Shown: positions 7,594 to 16,451 of the stretch, in pieces
How positions within the stretch are numbered: position 1 is the stretch's first letter
Layout of the letters: each line of letters begins with the position of its first letter
Origin: Halomarinibacterium sp041392125
GTDB taxonomy: Bacteria > Bacteroidota > Bacteroidia > Flavobacteriales > Flavobacteriaceae
Direction of reading: 5' to 3'
DNA: 64,000 nucleotides
Assembly (NCBI GenBank): GCA_041392125.1
Contig: JAWKMR010000011.1
Span: 1 to 64,000, forward strand
The notes under the pieces: generated by a model
What the model was told of the DNA's origin: nothing
Database searches by the model: none
The model's input: only the letters and a program-made list of their open reading frames with translations
Program-made: the position numbers and the translations under genes

Positions 7594-9858
7594 TTAATCA
7601 ATTTTATACCGTAATCCGGTGTAATACGTACTACCAAATATGGGGCCATACACAAAGGTAGTGTCAAAATAGTTGGCAAAAGGGTTTTCCCAATTAATCA
7701 CAGGATTATTTTGCCGGACGTTGGTTATATTTTCACCACCCAAATATACTTCAAATTTTGGAGAGAATACTTTTGTTATTTGCATATTTAAGGTGGTTAC
7801 CGTAGGAGATCGTTCTGGAAGCTGAAAAGCTTCAGGACTGGTGGCCGTCGAAGGAAACCGTTGGGTATCGAGCCAATTTACGGTAGTATCGAACTTCCAT
7901 TGTGAACCTGTTTCAGTAAGATGGGTTTGATAACCTATATTACCAAAAATTCTATTCTTAGGGGTTAATGGTTTTTCTAACCTTCCGGAAAGATAATCGG
8001 TTTGAATGTCGTAATATTTATAAGCTGTACGAATATCAAAATGTTCAAATGGGGTATAATTAAACTCTACTTGAAAAGAATTGGCATAGCTTTTTCCTCT
8101 TAAATTGTAAAACCGAATATTTTGTGGGTTTTCCCAATCTACTACTACTTGGTTTACAAAATCGGTTCTGTAAAAATCAAGCGTTATGTCTGCTTTTCTT
8201 CCGAAGAGATTAAACCCTTGCAAATAGGAAGCTCCATAGTTCCAAGCTATTTCCGGATCTAATCCGTATATTTTTCCGTCTTTATCCAGAATATTGATAT
8301 TTCTACTGGTTGCAAACAACTGTTGGTTTTCGGTAAAAATGTTAGCACTTCTTCTTCCACTTCCTATTGAAAAACGAAGGGCAGATTTCTCCCACAAACT
8401 ATATTTTGCATGCAAACGCGGGGTTACAAAAAACCCAAGAATATTACTGTAATCTACCCTAACACCGGCAGTTACATTTAGTTTTTCAAGGTTATCAAAA
8501 TTATATTCAAAAAAGGCCCCGACTGAGTTTTCTTTTCTTCCGTAAGCAACTTCATTTACATCTTCATCATACACATCGTATGTAAAACTCACCCCTGTTT
8601 TAATTTTATGCCTGGAATCGCTAATTATGGAATTGTAAATAGCATTTCCATAAAAGCTGGCATGTACGATGTCATAGGTGTTAACACCAAAATAAGAATC
8701 TTGATGATGATACCCAAAAGCGGTTTGCACCCCTAAACTTTGATAAGGAATTTCGGGGTTTACCCAGCCTAATTTTGCAGCTGCATCAAACCTTTGGGTT
8801 TGTATTTCGCTTTCCCAAAGTTCTTGTAAATCTTCAGCCCCTCCATGACCATGGTCATTCACTCCGTCGCCGTCATGATCTAAATGAAGTTGCCCTGAAT
8901 TATTTTGATTGTCCATGAACCTAAAATTGATAAAGCTTACCAACCCTTTTTCGAGGTTGGTGTATTGCCAACGGTTCATGACATTTATTTGTTTCCCTTG
9001 CGGCATGTCAAGGAAATTATCATTATTTCTGTCATGATGACCGTCCATGAGGTTTCCATGAAGGTAAAAACCAGTGTCCCACTTTTCGGTTACTCTAGTA
9101 TTGAGGTGTGTATTAAGTTCTCGTCTCCCATTATTGGCAGCATACAAGTTTTGGTAAAAAGAAAAATCGGAAGCGGGTTTTTGTAATTCGGCATTAATTT
9201 GCCCAGTAATACTTTCATATCCATTAACCACACTGCCTGCTCCTTTTGTAATTTGAATACTTTCTACCCATGTGCCAGGAATAAAACTTAACCCATAACT
9301 CTGTGCAGCACCACGAATAGCCGGAATATTTTCGGTAGTAATTAAAATATAAGGGCTTTTTAATCCCAACATTTGTATTTGTCGCGTTCCTGAAATGGCA
9401 TCGGAAAAATTTACATCTATCGATGGGTTGGTTTCAAAACTTTCGGAAAGATTACAACAAGCCGCTTTCAGTAATTCGGCACTACTTACATTAATTACAT
9501 TTTGAGCTTCAATAAAAGAACGGGAAGAAGCTTTTTTTCTTGCGGAAACAGTCACTTCTTCTAAATTACTTGCCGGAGAAAGTTTATGAATAATTTTTTT
9601 AGTGTCTGAAACTGAAATGGTATCGGTTTGATACCCAACATAACTAATTACTAAATTTTTATACGTCTCTTCATAAGGAATTGTAAAATTTCCTTCAAAG
9701 TCGGTTACAGTTCCAACGCTTGTGTCTAGCCAGTATACATTGGCTCCTGTCAATCCTTTAGGCTCTTGGGTGGCACTGGCATCTTCAATTCTTCCCCGCA
9801 AGGTTTCTTGAGAGAAAAGTGATATGGGTATAAAAAGGATAATAAATAATTTTTGCAT
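7594..9858 (-). CDS. TonB-dependent outer-membrane receptor, probably metal-related
   Basis: A 754-residue receptor with signal peptide (MQKLFIILFIPISLFS), an N-terminal carboxypeptidase-regulatory-like domain (about 20-100), a plug domain (about 110-220) and a C-terminal 22-strand-type barrel ending in an aromatic-rich strand (GLRYKID). An extracellular loop carries an Asp/His-rich stretch (DHDGDGVNDHGHGGAED) suited to metal binding, and an earlier loop has DGHHDRNNDN. Plug residues include a Cys pair (KAACCNLSESFETNPS), common in receptors located next to HMA proteins. Co-transcription with the HMA gene suggests uptake of copper or a metal chelate; the substrate is inferred, not shown. Confidence 0.88.
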   Translation of the reverse strand: MQKLFIILFIPISLFSQETLRGRIEDASATQEPKGLTGANVYWLDTSVGTVTDFEGNFTIPYEETYKNLVISYVGYQTDTISVSDTKKIIHKLSPASNLEEVTVSARKKASSRSFIEAQNVINVSSAELLKAACCNLSESFETNPSIDVNFSDAISGTRQIQMLGLKSPYILITTENIPAIRGAAQSYGLSFIPGTWVESIQITKGAGSVVNGYESITGQINAELQKPASDFSFYQNLYAANNGRRELNTHLNTRVTEKWDTGFYLHGNLMDGHHDRNNDNFLDMPQGKQINVMNRWQYTNLEKGLVSFINFRFMDNQNNSGQLHLDHDGDGVNDHGHGGAEDLQELWESEIQTQRFDAAAKLGWVNPEIPYQSLGVQTAFGYHHQDSYFGVNTYDIVHASFYGNAIYNSIISDSRHKIKTGVSFTYDVYDEDVNEVAYGRKENSVGAFFEYNFDNLEKLNVTAGVRVDYSNILGFFVTPRLHAKYSLWEKSALRFSIGSGRRSANIFTENQQLFATSRNINILDKDGKIYGLDPEIAWNYGASYLQGFNLFGRKADITLDFYRTDFVNQVVVDWENPQNIRFYNLRGKSYANSFQVEFNYTPFEHFDIRTAYKYYDIQTDYLSGRLEKPLTPKNRIFGNIGYQTHLTETGSQWKFDTTVNWLDTQRFPSTATSPEAFQLPERSPTVTTLNMQITKVFSPKFEVYLGGENITNVRQNNPVINWENPFANYFDTTFVYGPIFGSTYYTGLRYKID

Positions 9859-9981
9859 TAAATTTTGATATTCATTACAACAGTTAACACATTTTTTGAA
9901 ATGATGTTGTAATACAGGTGATACATTGATTTTAAAAAATAGATAAAGAACTTCAAAAGGTTAAAGTTTTAACTAATAAAA

Positions 9982-10389
9982 TCAAATGAGGAAAGTTTCA
10001 TAAAGCACTTGTGCATCTTTTTCAAGTGGCGGTGGTCGATAGGGATTTTGTGAGGGCGTTTTTTGTTGGATAACAGCAATGGTTGAAACCTCAAAAACTT
10101 CCATAGGAATAAACACCCACTCCCCCTGAAAATCAAAATCAAAACTTACTTTATTGAAGTGATCGTCTGTCGTAACTTTTACATACTTATTACTACAACA
10201 GCTATGCGTTTCCTGCTTTTCATCGCCACAACTATCCTTTTCCATAGCCATACCGCAGGAAAGTGATGCCTCCCCAAGGGTTATTTTAGAAAGCATTTCA
10301 AAAGGGCCGCAGTAATGCCTTGCATAAGAAAGACCACTACTACTCAGTAGGATTAAAGAAGAAAGAAGTATAGAAATAATTGCTTTCAC
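9982..10389 (-). CDS. HYC_CC_PP family protein
   Basis: A small secreted or membrane-anchored protein of 135 residues. The three signatures that name the family are present: HYC in ARHYCGPF, CC in HSCCSNKY and PP in RPPPLE. Extra cysteines (SCGMAMEKDSCGD) make it a likely metal binder. The only reasonable start is GTG at 10387-10389; ATG codons occur only inside. A TAAATTTG -7 box lies only 5 bases upstream, so the mRNA could be nearly leaderless. It stands 123 bases before the metal-type TonB receptor on the same strand, which fits a metal-handling role. Its biochemical function is unknown. Confidence 0.75.
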   Translation of the reverse strand: MKAIISILLSSLILLSSSGLSYARHYCGPFEMLSKITLGEASLSCGMAMEKDSCGDEKQETHSCCSNKYVKVTTDDHFNKVSFDFDFQGEWVFIPMEVFEVSTIAVIQQKTPSQNPYRPPPLEKDAQVLYETFLI

Positions 10390-10402
10390 ATTGCAAATTT
10401 AC

Positions 10403-10434
10403 AAAAAAATAGGGTACTCGATGAAGTACCCTAT
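10403..10434 (-). terminator. Rho-independent terminator after the small lipoprotein gene
   Basis: Perfect 10-bp stem ATAGGGTACT / AGTACCCTAT with a 6-base loop, followed on the minus strand by a run of seven T. It separates the XrtF/lipoprotein transcript from the HYC_CC_PP gene. Confidence 0.88.
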
Positions 10435-10457
10435 GCTTGTAACTAATTTTTAACACA

Positions 10458-10874
10458 TTAGTTACTCAATAGTTTTTCAGCATTTGAAATGGCAGCTTCC
10501 ATAGAAGACTTAAGATTATTTACACTTTCTTGAAAACTTGTAAGTGTTTTTAACTTTTCTTCAGAAAGTTCTTTTCCATCAAATACTTCGGCACTGTCAA
10601 ACGCATTCCCAAAATCCATCATCCAGTTCATCATCTCTTGATTGGCTCCTTTTAAATTTTGAATAGCCGTAAGCTTCATGGAATCTACCTGGGTGGAATC
10701 CATAGATGATTCCAATTTTACGATGAGTTCACCAACTTCTCCCATTTTGGGCATTAATTCGTCATGAATGGCAATTACCTGTTCCATTTGGGTAGGTCCG
10801 GCTGGTTCGGTCACTTTTTCTTTACAGGCAGTAATGCTTGCTGCTAATAGCACAATTAAAAATAGTTTTTTCAT
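10458..10874 (-). CDS. Small helical lipoprotein of unknown function
   Basis: A 138-residue lipoprotein. The signal peptide ends in the lipobox SITAC (Cys17). The mature part is predicted to be all-helical, with motifs HDELMPKMGE, MMNWMMDFGNAF and repeated amphipathic heptads. Databases often carry the misleading name 'viral A-type inclusion protein' for such sequences. It lies 28 bases after the exosortase-associated gene and before a strong terminator, so it may be the last gene of the XrtF operon. No function is assigned. Confidence 0.75.
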   Translation of the reverse strand: MKKLFLIVLLAASITACKEKVTEPAGPTQMEQVIAIHDELMPKMGEVGELIVKLESSMDSTQVDSMKLTAIQNLKGANQEMMNWMMDFGNAFDSAEVFDGKELSEEKLKTLTSFQESVNNLKSSMEAAISNAEKLLSN

Positions 10875-10902
10875 TAGAGTATATTTTAAGGATAAAGGTA
10901 AT

Positions 10903-11331
10903 TCATTTCTTGGTTTGCTGAAAATAAAACGCCGGAATTAATAGCAACAAAAGGATAGGGTGAATTAAAAATCGACGCACATAAAACAGTAGCATATAAG
11001 ATTCTTTTTCAGTGTTTTGCAGTAACACATAAAAAGCCACTAACAACAGTAAGAATACCATACCATAGAGTATTCCAGAAAATTTAACCACCTCTTTTTT
11101 CTGAAAAAGCACCCATAAAATACCCAAGGAGAAAGCTGTGTTTATCCAAAATCGAAGTGCGGTACTGAGTATTAATTTTGGGAGGTTCATTTGGGGCAAA
11201 TTTTGGGTGAGGTGCCCTGCTTTAAAAAAAATAATAAGAGGGTCGTAAAAAACTACCGGGGCAAAAGCCCTAACCGCCACCAAGCAACTTACCAGCAATA
11301 CTATTAACAGAATTTTTACCGGTTTTTTCAT
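10903..11331 (-). CDS. Exosortase F system-associated membrane protein
   Basis: A 142-residue integral membrane protein with four predicted helices (about 7-24, 58-76, 85-104 and 118-136). The R-x-F-x-P pattern near the N-terminus (RAFAPVVFYDPL) and the partner position next to xrtF identify the family. Its start codon overlaps the xrtF stop by 4 bases (ATGA), implying translational coupling. It is thought to work with XrtF, but the role is not known. Confidence 0.82.
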   Translation of the reverse strand: MKKPVKILLIVLLVSCLVAVRAFAPVVFYDPLIIFFKAGHLTQNLPQMNLPKLILSTALRFWINTAFSLGILWVLFQKKEVVKFSGILYGMVFLLLLVAFYVLLQNTEKESYMLLFYVRRFLIHPILLLLLIPAFYFQQTKK

Positions 11332-11909
11332 GTTGCTTTTCTTCTTTCTTCTTCAATATGAACTTTATTTTGATTTTCTTTTGCTATTCGTTGCACCCAT
11401 AGTACCCATAACACAAATACTAATCCATAGATTATTCCGGGAAAAACCACCGTGTGTAAAAACTCTTGGTGTTGTGGATATTGATACAAAGCGATTGCCA
11501 AAACAGCAATCCGAATTAAATTAACGGAATAAATAAGCACCGCTCCGGCAAAAAGAAAAAGAAGTGTTTTTTTTATAGGCGCCGAAAAAGCCACCACAAA
11601 ACTTATAAACAAAATGATAATACTTAGGGAGTTACATCCTTCAATGATAGTTCCAACTTCGGTTTCTTCAACCCATAGTTGTAGGCTTGGGAGATCTTTA
11701 TTAGCTTCAACCTTGGAAATGTACCCCAAACTGTTAAGCACTGCGGTACTTTGTTTAGCAACATTTTGGGTAATGAGATCGGGCGTTGCTTCTTTCCCTT
11801 TTGAAAGGGATAAAAACCCACCATATAAAAGACTTAATAGAATATAGCTTCCCAAGAAAATAAGTAAAAACCGAAGTACCGATTGGTATTTTCTGAATAG
11901 TTCCCTCAT
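11328..11909 (-). CDS. xrtF: Exosortase family protein XrtF
   Basis: Membrane-embedded transpeptidase-like enzyme of 193 residues. The presumed Cys-Arg-His catalytic set is visible: Cys92 in EGCNSLSI, Arg133 in VNLIRIAV and His152 in QEFLHTVVFPG. Exosortases process proteins with C-terminal sorting signals. In flavobacteria the XrtF substrates are not well defined, and none with a PEP-CTERM-like tail was seen in this window. It starts with ATG, divergent from the GAF-domain gene. Confidence 0.88.
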   Translation of the reverse strand: MRELFRKYQSVLRFLLIFLGSYILLSLLYGGFLSLSKGKEATPDLITQNVAKQSTAVLNSLGYISKVEANKDLPSLQLWVEETEVGTIIEGCNSLSIIILFISFVVAFSAPIKKTLLFLFAGAVLIYSVNLIRIAVLAIALYQYPQHQEFLHTVVFPGIIYGLVFVLWVLWVQRIAKENQNKVHIEEERRKAT

Positions 11910-11957
11910 ACTTCAAAAATAGTTAAATCCTAGTTTCTAAAGTTTCCCATTTTAAAA

Positions 11958-11965
11958 TACCTTTG
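11958..11965 (+). promoter_or_regulatory. Probable -7 box upstream of the GAF-domain gene
   Basis: TACCTTTG matches TAnnTTTG. It lies 10 bases before the first ATG, so the mRNA would have almost no leader. A clear -33 TTG is not seen. Confidence 0.4.
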
Positions 11966-11975
11966 CCAAAAATTT

Positions 11976-12437
11976 ATGACTATGCCTTTCGATGCTTTAA
12001 AACCCAAAGTAGTTTCAATTATTACTACTGAATATCTTACTTCAGAAGAAAAACTCACGCAACTATGCGAGTTACTCCAAAGCAGTATTGAATACTATAA
12101 CTGGGTGGGTTTTTATTTTGCTAATGAAGCCGAAAGAACCCTTCATTTAAAAGCCTTTGCCGGAGAACCTACGGACCATACTGTGATTCCTTTTGGAAAA
12201 GGCATTTGCGGACAAGTTGCCGAGAGTAATGCAAATTTTGTGGTTCCCGATGTAATGGCGCAGGACAATTACATTGCTTGTAGTATCACGGTGAAATCTG
12301 AAATTGTAATTCCGTTGTTTAAGGATGGGAAAAATATTGGCCAAATTGACATCGATTCTCATACAATCGATCCTTTTACAGAAGAAGACGAGCGTTTCTT
12401 AGAGTGGGTTAACCGTAAAGTAGCTGAAATTTTATAG
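11976..12437 (+). CDS. GAF-domain protein, free methionine-(R)-sulfoxide reductase-like
   Basis: A single GAF domain of 153 residues, the usual size of free-methionine-(R)-sulfoxide reductase (MsrC/YebR). Family motifs are YNWVGFYF, IPFGKGICGQVA and YIACSITVKSEIVIPL. Two of the three redox cysteines are present (GICG and IAC). The third, which normally precedes IPFG (CxRIPFG), is replaced by a THTV-type stretch (DHTVIPFG). It may therefore use a two-cysteine cycle, act differently, or be a ligand-binding GAF protein. ATG at 11976 or 11982 are both possible starts. Confidence 0.8.
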   Translation: MTMPFDALKPKVVSIITTEYLTSEEKLTQLCELLQSSIEYYNWVGFYFANEAERTLHLKAFAGEPTDHTVIPFGKGICGQVAESNANFVVPDVMAQDNYIACSITVKSEIVIPLFKDGKNIGQIDIDSHTIDPFTEEDERFLEWVNRKVAEIL

Positions 12438-12439
12438 CG

Positions 12440-13696
12440 TTACATCCCTGTACGTATTGCTTCAACAGGATCTAATTTCGAAGCTTTTACCGCAGGAAGT
12501 ATTCCGGAAATTAATCCAATCGCGGCTGCAATTAAGGTTCCTATTAACATATTCCACAGAGAAAGGATAAATTGAAAATCGCCCGTAAATTGAGAAACAA
12601 TAACCGAGGCTAAATAAACCAATAGAAGTCCTATAAGCCCCCCAAAAATGGCAAGTATCATGGCTTCAAACAAAAATTGATATAAGATAAATCGGCGTTT
12701 GGCACCCAACGACTTTTGAATTCCAATTAAACTGGTGCGTTCCTTTACACTCACAAACATAATATTCGCAATTCCAAAACCTCCTACCAGCAAAGAGAAT
12801 AAACTAATGATACCCCCAATAAAATTCATACTGCCTGTAATACTATTAATGGCGTCGGTAAATCCCTGTAATTGATTTACAAAGAAATTCTCTTCCTGCT
12901 CAGCTTTCAACCCACGAATGATTCTCATTTTGGACGAAAGTTGTGCAATAAACTCTTCATTATCTACTCCTTTTTCAGGTTTTATTAAAATAAATGGAAA
13001 GGTTGTTTTATTATTATCGCCAAATATTTTTCGCATAAAATTAACCGGTAAAAAAGTAGCGGTGTCTTTACTTCCTCCAAAAATTCCACTACCTTCTTTT
13101 TCCATCACTCCAATAACGGTTAATTTTCTACCATAAACCCTAATTTTTTTTCCAATCGCCATTTCGGCACTTCCAAACAAACTATTGGCAATTTCATCGC
13201 CAATAACAATTACCGAGGCCCCACTATTAGACTCCGATTCATTAAAAAAGCGACCATGCGCAATTTTCATGTTTTCAATCAGTGTTTGCTGTTCGGTGAC
13301 TCCAATCATTTCTACATTTTCAATACTCTTCTCTTCATATTTAATGGTTTCCCGTTGTACATTAATTTGGTATGAAATACCATGCATATCGGGCATCATT
13401 TTTTTTAGTAAGGTATGTTCGTCGTAAGTAACATCGGGAAACTGCTCTCTCTTCCACTGCGGAACATCGGTTGGACCAAAGGAAAAACGACACAAAAAAA
13501 TAGTGCTATTGTCCAGTCCGCTAATACTATCTTCTATTTCACTTTTAAGAGAATCTACCGAAGCCAATACAGCAATAATGGAAAAGATACCAATGGTTAC
13601 CCCCAACAACGACAAAAAAGTACGTAGTTTGTTGTTTTTTAATGCGTTAATTGCAAAATTAAAACTCTCTTTTAAAACGCGTAAGTAGATAATCAT
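12440..13696 (-). CDS. ABC transporter permease, MacB/FtsX type
   Basis: A 418-residue permease with the MacB topology: N-terminal helix (about 20-45, LSLLGVTIGIFSIIAVLASV), a large periplasmic MacB core domain (about 50-255) and an FtsX domain with three C-terminal helices (about 288-312, 338-362, 376-400). It ends in the conserved PAVKASKLDPVEAIRTG. Members export peptides, lipids or drugs, or act as mechanotransmission units. No ATPase gene is adjacent, so its partner is encoded elsewhere. It converges on the GAF gene with a 2-base gap. Confidence 0.88.
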   Translation of the reverse strand: MIIYLRVLKESFNFAINALKNNKLRTFLSLLGVTIGIFSIIAVLASVDSLKSEIEDSISGLDNSTIFLCRFSFGPTDVPQWKREQFPDVTYDEHTLLKKMMPDMHGISYQINVQRETIKYEEKSIENVEMIGVTEQQTLIENMKIAHGRFFNESESNSGASVIVIGDEIANSLFGSAEMAIGKKIRVYGRKLTVIGVMEKEGSGIFGGSKDTATFLPVNFMRKIFGDNNKTTFPFILIKPEKGVDNEEFIAQLSSKMRIIRGLKAEQEENFFVNQLQGFTDAINSITGSMNFIGGIISLFSLLVGGFGIANIMFVSVKERTSLIGIQKSLGAKRRFILYQFLFEAMILAIFGGLIGLLLVYLASVIVSQFTGDFQFILSLWNMLIGTLIAAAIGLISGILPAVKASKLDPVEAIRTGM

Positions 13697-13779
13697 TCCT
13701 TAGGAAACCTATTATTTTAATAGTTTAAAGATAGGTCTTTTTAAGCAAAGTTATGTTACAAAATTCTTTAGGAATTCTG

Positions 13780-13787
13780 TACTTTTG
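13780..13787 (+). promoter_or_regulatory. Probable -7 box of purH
   Basis: TACTTTTG fits TAnnTTTG, 27 bases before the chosen ATG at 13815. The -33 region is weak. It overlaps the upstream alternative start at 13785, which argues against that start. Confidence 0.45.
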
Positions 13788-13814
13788 CAACTTAATTCAG
13801 CTTACCTTTTTTTC

Positions 13815-15347
13815 ATGACGAATCATATCAAAATCCAATCGGCTTTAATTTCAGTATTTCATAAAGATGGCTTGGCCCCCATTGTTGAAAAATTAGATCA
13901 ATTGGGAGTAACGCTATATTCTACCGGCGGCACCGAGAAATTCATTAACGACTTAGGAATTAATGTAATACCGGTGGAAGAAATTACCGAGTATCCTTCT
14001 ATTTTGGGAGGAAGGGTAAAAACCCTCCACCCTAAAATTTTTGGTGGAATTTTGAACCGACAAGAAAATGATGGAGATGTTGCACAGATGAAAGAATACA
14101 ACATTCCCCAATTAGATTTGGTGATTGTCGATTTATATCCTTTTGAAAAAACCGTGGCCTCGGGAGCCGAAGAGCAAGATATTATTGAAAAAATAGATAT
14201 TGGTGGTATTTCACTTATTCGTGCTGCTGCCAAAAATTTTAAAGACACACTTTGTGTTGCTTCTATGGAGGAGTACGATTCTTTTTTGCAAATTTTATTC
14301 GAAAATGAGGGTACTACCACGATAACACAACGCAAACATTTCGCTGCAAAAGCCTTTCAAGTTTCTTCGCATTACGACACTGCCATCTTCAATTATTTTA
14401 ATAGCAATCAGGAAATTAATGCCTTAAAAGTAAGTGAAACCAAGGGTAGTGTACTTCGGTATGGAGAAAATCCACATCAAAAAGGTTTCTTCTTTGGCGA
14501 TTTTGAAGCCATGTTCGATAATCTTCACGGAAAAGAATTAAGCTACAACAACTTACTCGATGTAGATGCCGCCGTTAATTTAATGAACGAATTTGCAGGA
14601 GAAGCTCCCACCTTTGCCATTTTAAAACACAATAATGCTTGCGGAATGGCACAAAGAGCTACCATAAAAGAAGCGTATCTGGACGCATTGGCCGGAGATC
14701 CTGTATCTGCTTTTGGAGGAATTTTAATTAGTAATACTGAAATTGACGAAGCTACCGCAAATGAAATTCATACGTTGTTTTGCGAAGTAGTCATTGCTCC
14801 CTCTTACACCAAAAATGCATTGGAAATTTTAAAAGGCAAAAAAAATCGAATTATTCTTGTTCAAAAACAAGTTTCTCTTCCCAAAACCACGCTACGAAGT
14901 TGTCTTAACGGGGTATTGGTTCAAGATAGAGATTTGCTAACAGATACTGCTGAAAATTTAACTGAGGTAACTCACAATAAACCCTCCGCAAAGGAGTTAG
15001 AAGATTTATTGTTTGCCTCTAAAGTGTGTAAACATACCAAGTCCAACACCATTGTTTTAGCTAAGGATAAACAACTTTGCGCCAGTGGTACCGGGCAAAC
15101 CTCAAGAGTAGATGCCTTACGGCAAGCGATTGAAAAAGCAACTTCTTTTGATTTTGATTTAAAAGGAGCTGTCATGGCAAGTGATGCCTTTTTTCCTTTC
15201 CCAGATTGTGTGGAAATTGCAGGCCAAGCTGGAATTACTGCCGTAATACAGCCTGGAGGCTCTATTAAGGATGAATTAAGCATCGAATATTGCAACAAAA
15301 ACAATATTGCTATGGTATTTACAGGAGTACGTCATTTTAAGCATTAA
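13815..15347 (+). CDS. purH: Bifunctional AICAR transformylase / IMP cyclohydrolase PurH
   Basis: Catalyses the last two steps of IMP synthesis: formylation of AICAR by 10-formyl-THF, then ring closure. The 510-residue protein has the N-terminal MGS-like cyclohydrolase domain (ALISVFHKDGL, STGGTEKFI, GRVKTLHPKIFGGIL) and the C-terminal transformylase domain (RYGENPHQ, ILKHNNACG, PGGSIKDEL). The final IAMVFTGVRHFKH is the usual end. ATG 13815 (MTNHIKIQSAL) is preferred to the upstream non-ATG start. It is monocistronic, with mreB beginning 62 bases later behind its own promoter-like box. Confidence 0.97.
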   Translation: MTNHIKIQSALISVFHKDGLAPIVEKLDQLGVTLYSTGGTEKFINDLGINVIPVEEITEYPSILGGRVKTLHPKIFGGILNRQENDGDVAQMKEYNIPQLDLVIVDLYPFEKTVASGAEEQDIIEKIDIGGISLIRAAAKNFKDTLCVASMEEYDSFLQILFENEGTTTITQRKHFAAKAFQVSSHYDTAIFNYFNSNQEINALKVSETKGSVLRYGENPHQKGFFFGDFEAMFDNLHGKELSYNNLLDVDAAVNLMNEFAGEAPTFAILKHNNACGMAQRATIKEAYLDALAGDPVSAFGGILISNTEIDEATANEIHTLFCEVVIAPSYTKNALEILKGKKNRIILVQKQVSLPKTTLRSCLNGVLVQDRDLLTDTAENLTEVTHNKPSAKELEDLLFASKVCKHTKSNTIVLAKDKQLCASGTGQTSRVDALRQAIEKATSFDFDLKGAVMASDAFFPFPDCVEIAGQAGITAVIQPGGSIKDELSIEYCNKNNIAMVFTGVRHFKH

Positions 15348-15354
15348 AATTTGT

Positions 15355-15362
15355 TACATTTG
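15355..15362 (+). promoter_or_regulatory. Probable -7 box of the mreB operon
   Basis: TACATTTG matches TAnnTTTG, 47 bases before the mreB ATG; no convincing -33 element. Confidence 0.42.
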
Positions 15363-15409
15363 TAAGAATAGCAAGCCATTAAAATAATTTTTAGACATTT
15401 AGTACCACT

Positions 15410-16438
15410 ATGGGATTTTTTGATTTTCTCACCGAAGAAATAGCCATCGACCTCGGAACCGCAAACACCCTAATTATACATAACGATAAAGTAGTAGTTG
15501 ACGCCCCTTCTATTGTAGCCCGTGATAGAGTTTCAGGAAAAATTATTGCCGTAGGAAGAGAAGCAGCCCGAATGCAGGGAAAAACCCATGAAAACATAAA
15601 AACTATTAGACCCTTAAAAGATGGCGTTATTGCCGATTTTGATGCGAGTGAGAAAATGATAAATATGTTTATTAAAGATATTCCGGCCTTAAAGAAAAAA
15701 TGGCTCACTCCCTCTTTAAGAATGGTTGTTTGTATTCCCAGTGGCATTACGGAAGTAGAAATGCGTGCAGTAAAAGAAAGCTGTGAGAGAGTAAACGGAA
15801 AAGAGGTTTTTCTTATCCATGAGCCCATGGCTGCTGCTATAGGTATTGGGGTAGATATTATGCAACCCAAAGGGAATATGATTGTGGATATTGGTGGTGG
15901 TACTACCGAAATTGCTGTGATTGCTCTAGGAGGAATTGTCTGTGATAAATCGGTTAAGATTGCAGGAGATGTTTTCACTAATGACATTGTGTACTATATG
16001 CGAACTCAACACAATTTATATGTGGGAGAGCGCACAGCAGAGAAAATAAAAATTCAAATTGGGGCAGCTACGGAAGATTTAGAGCTTCCACCCGACGAAA
16101 TGGACGTTCAAGGCCGTGACTTACTCACAGGAAAACCAAAACAGGTACAAACCTCGTATCGTGAAATAGCAAAAGCACTGGATAAATCCATTTTACGAAT
16201 TGAGGATGCCGTTATGGAAACACTTTCACAAACACCCCCCGAGCTTGCTGCCGATATTTACAATACCGGGATTTACCTTGCCGGTGGAGGATCTATGCTT
16301 CGTGGATTAGACAAACGGCTTTCGCAAAAAACAGATCTTCCGGTGTATATTGCAGAAGACCCCTTACGAGCCGTAGTTCGCGGTACAGGAATATGTTTAA
16401 AGAACCTCGCTAAATTTAAGAGTGTATTGATTAAGTAA
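15410..16438 (+). CDS. mreB: Rod-shape-determining actin homologue MreB
   Basis: Bacterial actin that forms membrane-associated filaments guiding the elongasome. The 342-residue full-length protein has the phosphate loops IDLGTANTLI and IVDIGGGTTEIAVI and the adenosine motif GIYLAGGGSMLRGLD. It is the first gene of the elongation operon mreB-mreC-mreD-mrdA-rodA. Confidence 0.97.
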   Translation: MGFFDFLTEEIAIDLGTANTLIIHNDKVVVDAPSIVARDRVSGKIIAVGREAARMQGKTHENIKTIRPLKDGVIADFDASEKMINMFIKDIPALKKKWLTPSLRMVVCIPSGITEVEMRAVKESCERVNGKEVFLIHEPMAAAIGIGVDIMQPKGNMIVDIGGGTTEIAVIALGGIVCDKSVKIAGDVFTNDIVYYMRTQHNLYVGERTAEKIKIQIGAATEDLELPPDEMDVQGRDLLTGKPKQVQTSYREIAKALDKSILRIEDAVMETLSQTPPELAADIYNTGIYLAGGGSMLRGLDKRLSQKTDLPVYIAEDPLRAVVRGTGICLKNLAKFKSVLIK

Positions 16439-16451
16439 GAATTTACCCAAA

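Noticed and set aside
8905..9186. 93-residue plus-strand ORF inside the TonB receptor gene
   Set aside because: Antisense shadow without family features.
10458..10874. Phage-derived 'viral A-type inclusion protein'
   Set aside because: The name is a database artefact; the sequence is an ordinary helical lipoprotein, and no phage genes are near.
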